Translations under genes and position numbers: made by a program
The notes under the pieces: generated by a model
Seen by the model: only the letters and a program-made list of their open reading frames with translations
What the model was told of the DNA's origin: nothing
The model's database searches: none
Origin: Ardenticatenales bacterium
GTDB taxonomy: Bacteria; Chloroflexota; Anaerolineae; Ardenticatenales; Ardenticatenaceae
Assembly: GCA_013812995.1 (NCBI GenBank)
Contig: JACCSL010000877.1
Span: 1-8,417 of the forward strand
Length of the DNA: 8,417 nt
Reading direction: 5' to 3'
In this document: positions 1-6,681 of the stretch, one piece after another
How the letters are laid out: the number at the start of each line of letters is the position of its first letter
How positions within the stretch are numbered: position 1 is the stretch's first letter

Positions 1-3000
1 ACTCGGGGGCGGCGCTGCCCACGCGCAGCGCGATGCGCTGGCTGCCCAGGTAGTAGTAGCGCGTCGGCGTCTGCGCGCTGGGCGTGATCTGGTACTCGAA
101 GTGGCTGCCCACGTAGAGCGTGGTCACATTCCCTTCGGTCAGCCGCACGCGGTTGCCGTCGCCGTCATAGGCCATGCTCATGTTGGGCAGGCTGCTGCCC
201 GTCTCGGAGATCGAGACGAGACGGTTCTCGACATCATAGACGAGGTTGCGGGTCACGGTAGGATTGATGACGATGCTCGGCGAGACATCGCTGGTTGTCA
301 GAGGGCTGCTCTGTGGCGCGGGGTTGATCGACATCGTTTCCGAGTCGTCGTTGTTCGCGCCGATGATGCGCTGAGCCAGGTTGCCGCTCGCATCGTAGCA
401 GTATTGGGTGAGGCTGGCGCTCGTCGTGGCCTCGCGCACGGTGTGCGGGCGGGACTGGTCGCCCCTACAGGCTGTGCTCGTGCTCGTGTACTTATAACTC
501 GTGCCGCCCTGCCCCTTGAGGTTGCCGAGCAGATCGTAGCCATACGTTTCACGCGCATAGAGACCATTCAGACCACCAACCGCTTCAGCCGTGATGAGGC
601 GGTCGCGATGATCATAGCTGAAACGCTGCATCTGGGGGATGCCCACCAAGTTGTAATCGCTGTAATCGGTGATGGCGAGCACATTGCCTGTGGCGTCGTA
701 CTCGTAGCCCCACTTCTTGATTCCAGCCACTTCCGCCACCTGGAGCCGCCCCAGCCCGGCTGAAGTGAGCGGGTAGTACTGGTACGTTTGCGTCCTCACA
801 GGGCTGGTCCCGTACTGAAGACTCACCATTTGCCCCTGGGCGTTGTACCGCAGAGCCTGGGCGTAGGTGGTGCCCACGCCATTCAGGCTACCGCTGACCT
901 TCTCCAGTTGGAGATGGCGGGGACCGTATTCCGGCGTGATGGCTTCCTGCCCCCCGATCACGTTGTTGGAGGGGTATGCCAGGGCGCGAACGCGGTTGGC
1001 ACTGTCATAACTCCAGCCACTTCTGAAACTGTGGTTTGTGCCGCCCATGTCCTTGATCGTCTTGACTTCCCGAACCACCCGGTTACGCACATCGTAGTTC
1101 CAGATGGCAGAGCTGACATCGTTGTACATCTCGGTGCGCTGACCAGGGACGAGGGCACGGTGGCCCGCCGTCGGCGTGACCGTGTAATTATCGTAGCGGT
1201 AGGTGACAGGGGAGGTCGCCGCACAGACAGCGTTCGCCGTGTAGTTCTTGCTGGTGAGGCGGCTCAGCGCATCGTACCCGAAGCTGATCTGGCAGCCGCG
1301 TGCATCGGTCTGGCTGAGAAGGTTGCTGGCTGCGTCGTAGCTGTAGTGCCAGATTCCCATGTCCGGGTCGTCCATCACGGTCTTGCGACCGAGGAGGTCG
1401 TAAGTCAGGATGGTCTCGTTGCTCTGGGCATCGGTGACTTTCACGAGCCGATCAGCGATGTCGTAACTGTATTGCGTAGTCGCGTAGACGGTCCAAGGTG
1501 TGGTATGGGGGGCAGTCGTACAATTGTAGCCCCAGTAGCTCCCACAGTCCCCGGAGAGTTCCAGGACCTGGACCATACGCCCCAGCAGGTCCGTGCGATA
1601 CTGCGTGCGGTGGCGGTTGGCATCCACGATGTCGTGCCACTGGAGCCCGTTCTCGAGACCATATCGGTGCTCGGTCCGTGTCTTGCCATCGGGGGCGATC
1701 TCTTCCGTCGGGCGACCCAGCGCATCGTACTTGGTGACGCTCATGGGCTTGCCCGCGAACCAGCTCGTCGGACGGTAGCTGGGGTTACTGCTTGCCGCAT
1801 CCTCGACCGGCGCATACACCTGATAAGGCTGGCCCGTCGCGTTGAAGCGCGTTAGTGTGACGACATGCTTATCGATGCCGCTGGGGCTGGTAGTGCGTGT
1901 CTGGATCGCCTGACCCAGGCCGTCGTGGAAGGTGTAGCTCTCTTGGTAAAACACGGTCTCATTGCTCGTCCCGTTCACGTCCAGGCGCTGGCGCTGAAGG
2001 ATGCGCATGGGGGTGGCAGGGCCGCTGTAATCCAGGTACTCGAAGCTCTGCGTGGGGAACTGTTCGCTGTTGTTCTGGCCCGGCTGCCACATTTTGAGGA
2101 GCCGCCCCACACCATCATAACGATATTCGGTGCGAAGCCCGGTGGGATCGATGACGGTGGTCACCTGACCCTGGAGGAGGTCCCACTCATAGCTGGTGCT
2201 GAACTGCCCGGCAGCGACAGCGGGGGTGCTGGCCGTCACAGGGTACGCGCGCAGCAGGGTGTCATAGGCGGTCGTGGTGATGTAGCCACGCGGATCGCGG
2301 ACGCGGATCAGGTTGCCCCAGCTGTCGTAGGTATGCTGCGTGCTGCTCCAACTCCCGCCACAGCTATTTTGTGCAGCATATTGAAGCGTCAGCAGTCCCT
2401 TGAGTGGCGACAGGCCCCACTTAAGTTGACCATCATAGAAATAGACGGTATCACCCTTGCAGAGGAGCGTGCTGCCCTGAGCCTCATAGAGGTACTCGCG
2501 CGCCAGATTCCCCGTGATATTGGCGGTCGGATTCGGGAAGAACCATCGCTCCCGCACACGGTAGAGCGTCTGTCCATCGTCGGTGTATTCCCAGATGTGC
2601 GTTTGATTGCCGTACTGCTTGCCATTCTGCTGGGCCATCTCGTAGCCGTAGCGGGTACGGTGCGCCACCTGCGTGGTACCTTCCGTCTGCACGGTGCGAG
2701 TCTCGCTCTGGAAGACCCAGGGACTGTTGCGGGTATGTTCACTCTGCTCTATCGCCCAGGTCGTCTCCGCGCGCTGCAACTCCGCGTTCGTCTTCGGGTC
2801 GCGGGTGCGCTGCACGCTCGGCTTGCCCTTGAGCGGGGAAAAGCCCAGATTGTTGTTCAGCAGGTTCTGGTGGTAGACGGTCTCGGAACGCTGGGTTTCA
2901 ATGCCATTGTCCTTGAGGGACTGTACGACAGTGCCATAGCCACCAAACTCGAAGGCGCGGGCACAGTTATCGAGCGTGCCACCCTTCGTCCAGGCAAGAG

Positions 3001-5398
3001 GGCTGGACACGGCATACTCGGTACGCTGGGTGTTTTCCAACCCATCGAAGAGTTCCATCGCCTTGATGCGGAAGCGAGCAGTCTGCTGGGCCGCGCATTC
3101 GGAGCTGGACGCATAAGGAATGCCTCTAACCAGCTCATACTCGTAGCGGACCTCCCCGCCCTGCCCATTTTGCGCCAGCGTCAGAACGTTGAGGTTGGCC
3201 CTGGCGCTCGGGCTCACGGGATTGCCTGCCCAGTCAATCCCCGCTACAGGGTTTGATGCACTCAGCCGCGTATAATGAAAGGTCCATGCCGGTAGGCTTG
3301 TGCTGACTGCCCGATCATTCAGTCCGCTCTCGGTGATCCGGTTGAGGAGCAAGATGCTTTTGCGTAGATCATCCCCCGCGAAGGCATCATACTGATAATC
3401 GAGATGGTACGTTCGGGCGCGCGTGAAGCTGCCCTGGACGTTGCGAATGTCCATGAAGATATCGGCAAGGCGATAGTTACTCTTGGTAGCCAGGAAGTAG
3501 TGATCGTCGGAGCCGACCGAGGTATCGGCGCGGCCCTCATAGTTGAAGACGATCTGCGCCGTGGGGCTCTTGGGCTCAGTGACTGTCGCCCCTGCTGCCA
3601 TATAGGTAATTGTCTGGGGGCGGAGCGCCAGGTCGAAGTCGCAGTTGATGATGGTGCGCCACTCGCGACCATACTGAATGTGAATCTCGTTCCCAAGGGG
3701 ACTGATCACTCGTGTCAGTTGCGCCTCGCGGAGCTGGTTGGTGCAGTAACGCTCCCCGGTCTGGCTATAGACGCCGACTTGGGGGGTGTAGGCAACGCCC
3801 TCGCGCTGGCCCGCGCCAAAGTCGGGGTCGCCGAAGATATACAGGGTGCCATCCGCGCCCCACACCTTCCAGGAGGGACCGGCCTCGATGTACTCCACCT
3901 TGAGGAAGGATTGCGGCGATGTCTGCCACTCCGGGGTACCCGTCTGGGAGGGCTGGAGGAGCTTGAAGCTGCCCCCGTTGTAGTTCAACGTGTATTCATT
4001 CTCGGCTGAGTTATAGCTGACTTGGCCGAGCCCATCGAGATTCCAGCCCCAGCCGAGAAGTCCCGCCTGGCGATTGAAGTTCTCAAGATCGTCATTGTAT
4101 TGGTCCTGCCGACCGGCCAGGATACCGTTGACAGACTCACTGGAGTAGGAAAGCCCCAGGTTTACCCCAAAACCGCCCGGCCCCGGCGGGGTGAGCAGTG
4201 GGTAGCTGAAGCTGCTGTTGCCGCTGAAGGCATCGCTGGCGAAGCCCTTCATGGTGGGCAGCTGCTGCCGCCCATAGCTATAGTTGCCCTCACCGGACGT
4301 AGCACTCACGGCGAAGGTACCTGCCCCCGTGGTCTTGCCTGAAAGTGAGAGGAATTTGCCATCCCACTCGCTGGCAATGCTTTCCCACGTCGCTGTGGTG
4401 GGACTCAAGCGGTAGAGGGTAGGCACTGCGCCTGCCTGAAGCTGCGCGCGCAGCGGAGCAAGGTCCACGACAAAGCGCAGGGGCTGGTCAAGGCGCGGCT
4501 GCGGCTGACCGGGTTGCGCGCCTACCTGTACCTGAAAGCGAGTCAGCGCGCCAGGCAAGGCGGGCAGGTTCTCTGGCGCGGCAGCAAGGCGCAGGTGAAT
4601 GGGCTGGCTAACAGCCTGGGCGGGCAATTCGACCATGACGGGCAGCGTTCGTGCGTGCAGGGTGCCCCCATTTGGGGTGAGCCACCCTTGATCGGGTTGA
4701 CTGGCTCCTACACCCGTGACCGACCATGCGCTCACTGAACCATCAAATTGGGCCGCGCTGGCCTGCGCTGCATGAGCCAGAACGTCGCCAGATTTGCGCC
4801 CCTGGAGTCGCACCTGGAACGTGGCCGTGGCAACCTCGCCCGGCTGGAGCGCGGCCACCTGCCAGGTGATCTCGCGGCGCGGCTGCTCGTAGGTCAGGCT
4901 GGCGGAGTTACCGGGCAAATAAACGAGCCCCTCGGGCAGGGTGTCACGCACGGTGATCTGAGTCAGCGGCTCGTTCTGCTGGTTCCCAACCACTAGGTGA
5001 TAGGTGAGCACCTGGCCTAGCTCCGCCTGTGCGCTGGAACTTTCCAACGCGAGGCCCAGCGCCCCATCGGTTGGGAAGGAGCGTGTGGGAGGCACGGTGG
5101 GGGGTTGGTGGGTTTCATCCGGAAAGTCGGGGGGGGTGGTTGCATCGACAAGCGTCGGGTCCGATAGCGGCAACTCGGGCGCGATGTCGGGTGCAGGGAT
5201 TTCAATCGGGAGAGTATCCGTCACGGGGTCTGAGGAAGTCGAAGAGGACGACTCTGGAGTATTCTCCGTCTGCGGAGGAGTGCTCTCGGTAGGCTCTTGG
5301 GCAAAGGCAGGTACCAACGAGGTCCCCACCAAATTAAAGAGCATCGTCAGGAGCAACAACCAAACAACGACACGGGAACGACGCGAAAACGAAAGCAT
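1..5398 (-). CDS. Secreted giant RHS/YD-repeat protein with DUF11-like domain (C-terminus beyond window)
   Basis: Reading the minus strand from the ATG at 5398 gives 1799 sense codons with no stop before the left edge, so the gene is 3'-incomplete. A GGAG ribosome-binding site (5409-5406) sits 7 bases before the ATG. Residues 1-33 are a classic signal peptide: basic start MLSFSRRSR, Leu/Val-rich core, cleavage after AFA. Residues 34-110 are a Pro/Ser/Thr/Glu-rich linker. Residues 113-215 look like a DUF11 surface domain (GQVLTYHLVVGN, RDTLPEGLVYLPG, LQPGEVATATFQV). At about 369-460 comes the RHS/SpvB-type entry motif (SFSYPLLTPPGPGG, LSYSS, LGWGWNLDG). From about residue 1019 to 1780 there are at least a dozen YD repeats, such as YDSWGNLIRVRDPRG, YDALGRPTEEIAPDG and YDGDGNRVRLTEG. 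The last residues (RYYYLGSQRIALRVG) normally sit just before the RHS core domain, which is not visible. RHS repeats build a hollow beta-shell, often enclosing a C-terminal toxin or forming a surface filament; which applies here cannot be decided without the C-terminus. Confidence 0.95.
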   Translation of the reverse strand, partial: MLSFSRRSRVVVWLLLLTMLFNLVGTSLVPAFAQEPTESTPPQTENTPESSSSTSSDPVTDTLPIEIPAPDIAPELPLSDPTLVDATTPPDFPDETHQPPTVPPTRSFPTDGALGLALESSSAQAELGQVLTYHLVVGNQQNEPLTQITVRDTLPEGLVYLPGNSASLTYEQPRREITWQVAALQPGEVATATFQVRLQGRKSGDVLAHAAQASAAQFDGSVSAWSVTGVGASQPDQGWLTPNGGTLHARTLPVMVELPAQAVSQPIHLRLAAAPENLPALPGALTRFQVQVGAQPGQPQPRLDQPLRFVVDLAPLRAQLQAGAVPTLYRLSPTTATWESIASEWDGKFLSLSGKTTGAGTFAVSATSGEGNYSYGRQQLPTMKGFASDAFSGNSSFSYPLLTPPGPGGFGVNLGLSYSSESVNGILAGRQDQYNDDLENFNRQAGLLGWGWNLDGLGQVSYNSAENEYTLNYNGGSFKLLQPSQTGTPEWQTSPQSFLKVEYIEAGPSWKVWGADGTLYIFGDPDFGAGQREGVAYTPQVGVYSQTGERYCTNQLREAQLTRVISPLGNEIHIQYGREWRTIINCDFDLALRPQTITYMAAGATVTEPKSPTAQIVFNYEGRADTSVGSDDHYFLATKSNYRLADIFMDIRNVQGSFTRARTYHLDYQYDAFAGDDLRKSILLLNRITESGLNDRAVSTSLPAWTFHYTRLSASNPVAGIDWAGNPVSPSARANLNVLTLAQNGQGGEVRYEYELVRGIPYASSSECAAQQTARFRIKAMELFDGLENTQRTEYAVSSPLAWTKGGTLDNCARAFEFGGYGTVVQSLKDNGIETQRSETVYHQNLLNNNLGFSPLKGKPSVQRTRDPKTNAELQRAETTWAIEQSEHTRNSPWVFQSETRTVQTEGTTQVAHRTRYGYEMAQQNGKQYGNQTHIWEYTDDGQTLYRVRERWFFPNPTANITGNLAREYLYEAQGSTLLCKGDTVYFYDGQLKWGLSPLKGLLTLQYAAQNSCGGSWSSTQHTYDSWGNLIRVRDPRGYITTTAYDTLLRAYPVTASTPAVAAGQFSTSYEWDLLQGQVTTVIDPTGLRTEYRYDGVGRLLKMWQPGQNNSEQFPTQSFEYLDYSGPATPMRILQRQRLDVNGTSNETVFYQESYTFHDGLGQAIQTRTTSPSGIDKHVVTLTRFNATGQPYQVYAPVEDAASSNPSYRPTSWFAGKPMSVTKYDALGRPTEEIAPDGKTRTEHRYGLENGLQWHDIVDANRHRTQYRTDLLGRMVQVLELSGDCGSYWGYNCTTAPHTTPWTVYATTQYSYDIADRLVKVTDAQSNETILTYDLLGRKTVMDDPDMGIWHYSYDAASNLLSQTDARGCQISFGYDALSRLTSKNYTANAVCAATSPVTYRYDNYTVTPTAGHRALVPGQRTEMYNDVSSAIWNYDVRNRVVREVKTIKDMGGTNHSFRSGWSYDSANRVRALAYPSNNVIGGQEAITPEYGPRHLQLEKVSGSLNGVGTTYAQALRYNAQGQMVSLQYGTSPVRTQTYQYYPLTSAGLGRLQVAEVAGIKKWGYEYDATGNVLAITDYSDYNLVGIPQMQRFSYDHRDRLITAEAVGGLNGLYARETYGYDLLGNLKGQGGTSYKYTSTSTACRGDQSRPHTVREATTSASLTQYCYDASGNLAQRIIGANNDDSETMSINPAPQSSPLTTSDVSPSIVINPTVTRNLVYDVENRLVSISETGSSLPNMSMAYDGDGNRVRLTEGNVTTLYVGSHFEYQITPSAQTPTRYYYLGSQRIALRVGSAAPE

Positions 5399-5461
5399 AG
5401 TAAATCTCCGGGAAAAAGGTGGTTCGTTAAGCAAAAATCATCTGTCCTCGAAAAAGAGGTG

Positions 5462-5540
5462 ATTTTAGCGTTGTCATCCCCGTACCAATGGGGGATTGAC
5501 TTGCACGTTCTAAAACGCGTACGGGGAGCATATTATCGCA
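5462..5540 (-). promoter_or_regulatory. Weak promoter candidates for the RHS gene
   Basis: Two weak candidates read on the minus strand. The first is an extended -10 element, TG-C-GATAAT (hexamer 5537-5532), with only a poor -35; it would give a leader of about 125 bases. The second is TAAAAT (5467-5462) with TTGGTA (5488-5483) as -35, but the spacer is only 15 bases. Neither is a strong match, so the start site of the RHS transcript is not settled. Confidence 0.25.
5477..5527. repeat. Inverted repeat TCCCCGTAC / GTACGGGGA upstream of the RHS gene
   Basis: Perfect 9-bp inverted repeat: TCCCCGTAC at 5477-5485 and GTACGGGGA at 5519-5527, separated by 33 bases. It lies between the RHS start codon and the midpoint of the divergent intergenic region, overlapping one of the weak promoter candidates. 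It could be a two-site operator or an RNA stem in the RHS leader. Function is unknown. Confidence 0.4.
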
Positions 5541-5586
5541 TCGCTAATCGCACCACAAGGGTAAAAGCAAACGAACTTTTGGAGCC

Positions 5587-5610
5587 ATCGTTGTGGATAA
5601 TCCCAACGAT
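5587..5610. promoter_or_regulatory. Near-perfect palindrome, possible operator
   Basis: ATCGTTG-T-GGAT-A-ATCC-CAACGAT: 11 base pairs of dyad symmetry interrupted by one extra T on the left arm and centred on a single A. It sits roughly midway between the two divergent genes, where a shared regulator could bind. No T tract follows on either strand, so it does not look like an intrinsic terminator. The identity of a binding protein cannot be inferred. Confidence 0.4.
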
Positions 5611-5643
5611 TTAACGGTAACCGCTTAACAAACTGACCGCCTC

Positions 5644-5673
5644 TTGCCAAGCGCCACACTGCCATGCTACGCT
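5644..5673 (+). promoter_or_regulatory. Possible promoter for the SPFH gene leader
   Basis: TTGCCA (5644-5649, 5 of 6 matches to the -35 consensus) is followed 18 bases later by TACGCT (5668-5673, 3 of 6), which is preceded by TG-C, making an extended -10. Transcription from here would start near 5680 and place the whole structured segment 5698-5896 in the 5' leader of the SPFH gene. The -10 hexamer is weak, so this is only a candidate. Confidence 0.3.
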
Positions 5674-5712
5674 AGAAGCGGAGCGAGGGAAGCAGCCCCG
5701 CTGGACTCTCCA

Positions 5713-5787
5713 CGGTGGTTTGGCACGTTTGCCCTCTCTCCTCTTCGGAGTGCAGAAATGCACAGGGTTCGAATCCCGTTCCATCCT
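5713..5787 (+). other. Degenerate tRNA-like fold with consensus T-loop
   Basis: The 11-mer GGTTCGAATCC (5766-5776), the consensus tRNA T-loop with its closing pairs, is present. Around it a tRNA register fits. The acceptor 5713-5719 against 5780-5786 pairs over five positions (GGTGG with CCATC, one G-U), with both end pairs mismatched. Two linker bases follow, then the D-stem GGCA/TGCC (5722-5733), an anticodon-type arm 5736-5752 with loop CTCTTCG, a variable-arm-like hairpin GTGCA-GAAA-TGCAC (5750-5763, overlapping the anticodon arm) and a T-arm with three good pairs and two mismatches. The D-loop is only 4 bases with no GG pair, position 37 is C, and no CCA is encoded. These faults make a working tRNA unlikely. 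A decayed tRNA or a tRNA-mimicking part of the downstream gene's leader are the two readings. Confidence 0.4.
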
Positions 5788-5896
5788 CAAGGGTCCGCCC
5801 TTGGGCAACAGCAAGGCCGCTTTGCAGGGTAAGACCTCCGTGGCTGCGCTGCGATCCTTGGGGATGGAACACTCATTTTTCCAAGGAAATGGCGCG
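5778..5896 (+). promoter_or_regulatory. Structured 5' leader with alternative stems that can mask the SPFH ribosome-binding site
   Basis: Segment A (GTTCCATCCTCAAGG, 5778-5792) pairs with segment C (CCTTGGGGATGGAAC, 5856-5870) over 15 positions: 14 Watson-Crick pairs and one G-U. Part of A can instead form the 6-bp hairpin CAAGGG-TCCG-CCCTTG (5788-5803). Segment C with the preceding T (TCCTTGG, 5855-5861) can instead pair with CCAAGGA (5881-5887), which contains the AAGGA ribosome-binding site of the SPFH gene starting at 5897. The A:C and C:ribosome-binding-site stems exclude each other, as in translational riboswitches or attenuators. The pairings are visible in sequence; the switching role, ligand and even transcription of the segment are inference. 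It matches no riboswitch class I recognise. Confidence 0.45.
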
Positions 5897-6679
5897 ATGG
5901 AATTCTTTGTCTTCCTGCTGATCTGTCTGGGATTGGCGGCTTTGTTCTGGCTCCTGACGGCGCTGCGGCGTCTTGTCACACGCATCATCGTCTTCGAGTA
6001 TGAGCGGGGCGTGCTCTACAAGGAGGGGAAGTTCGAGCGGCTGCTGGAACCAGGGCCGCACTGGACTTTTCCGGCCTGGCACACGGTCCAGAAGATGGAT
6101 ATGCGGCAGCGCTTTATCACGGTGGTGGGCCAGGAGGTGCTGAGCGCAGACAATGTGCCCCTCAAGGTGAGCCTGGCCGCGCGCTACGAGGTGGTCGATG
6201 TCCGCGCGTCGATGCTCAACAGCGCGGACTACCAACAGGCGCTCTATCTGGAGTTACAGCTGGCGCTGCGGGAGATTGTCGCCTCGGTGCCGATTGATGA
6301 GCTGCTCACGAAGCGGCAGAGCATCGGGGAGCAGCTCCTGGCGCTGACAGAGGCGCGGGCAACGAGCCTGGGGCTACGGCTGCTCGCGGCGGATATCAAG
6401 GATGTGATGTTTCCGGGGGAGATCAAGCGGATGTTCGCGGAGGTGGTGCGGGCGCAGAAGGAGGGGCTGGCCGCGCTGGAGCGGGCGCGCGGCGAGAGTG
6501 CGGCACTGCGCAGCCTCGCCAACGCGGCCAAACTGTTAGAGGGTAACCCTGCGCTTCTCCAGCTGCGTCTCCTTCAGACCGTGAGCGAGAGCAAGGGCAA
6601 CACGATTGTGCTCGGGCTGCCCTCACAAACGCCCATCGTCCCTCTGAGGGGACAATCAACCATTGTGGATGGGGAGTAG
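5897..6679 (+). CDS. SPFH/band-7 (slipin/stomatin-like) membrane protein
   Basis: 260 residues. Residues 2-20 form one hydrophobic N-terminal segment (FFVFLLICLGLAALFWLL) followed by basic residues, so the protein is probably a membrane anchor with the rest on one face. Residues 30-180 are the SPFH domain: VFEYERGVLYKEGKF, EPGPHWTFP, a band of short strands, then REIVASVPIDELLTKRQSIGEQL and the strongly slipin-like ADIKDVMFPGEIKRMFAEVV. A helical Ala/Glu/Arg-rich tail (182-231) ends in GNTIVLGLP, matching the slipin ending (NSTIVFPLP type). Such proteins oligomerise into membrane scaffolds and often partner with NfeD proteases; none is seen here. The start is chosen at 5897 because AAGGA lies 9 bases upstream and the membrane segment begins at once. 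The frame is also open upstream from 5720, but that stretch encodes no recognisable domain and overlaps the structured leader. A small hairpin GTCCC/GGGAC (6638-6653) lies near the 3' end without a T tract. Confidence 0.85.
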   Translation: MEFFVFLLICLGLAALFWLLTALRRLVTRIIVFEYERGVLYKEGKFERLLEPGPHWTFPAWHTVQKMDMRQRFITVVGQEVLSADNVPLKVSLAARYEVVDVRASMLNSADYQQALYLELQLALREIVASVPIDELLTKRQSIGEQLLALTEARATSLGLRLLAADIKDVMFPGEIKRMFAEVVRAQKEGLAALERARGESAALRSLANAAKLLEGNPALLQLRLLQTVSESKGNTIVLGLPSQTPIVPLRGQSTIVDGE

Positions 6680-6681
6680 GC

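Noticed and set aside
1865..3256. A 463-codon open frame on the plus strand, and similar long plus-strand frames at 101-763, 788-1855 and 3404-4009
   Set aside because: They lie antisense to the continuous RHS frame, encode no recognisable domain, and their Val/Ala/Gly/Arg-rich composition is what the complement of GC-rich repeat coding produces.
5452..5467. Hairpin CCTC-GAAAAA-GAGG followed by a T-rich stretch as a terminator
   Set aside because: The stem is only 4 bp, the T run is short and interrupted, and no gene reads into it on the plus strand.
5713..5870. A circularly permuted tmRNA: T-arm and acceptor 3' strand upstream, matching acceptor 5' strand downstream
   Set aside because: The order would fit, but there is no D-domain consensus or tag-peptide frame after 5870, and a real protein gene starts at 5897.
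5720..5896. A 59-residue N-terminal extension of the SPFH protein starting at 5720 (or at the in-frame ATG at 5864)
   Set aside because: No good ribosome-binding site precedes either start, the extension crosses the hairpin-rich segment and would bury the membrane anchor behind an unrelated peptide. The start at 5897 has AAGGA at proper spacing.
5855..5896. A T-box riboswitch, because GGATGGAACAC partly resembles the T-box sequence
   Set aside because: The conserved UGGNACCGCG core is not present, no specifier stem was found, and SPFH genes are not known T-box targets.
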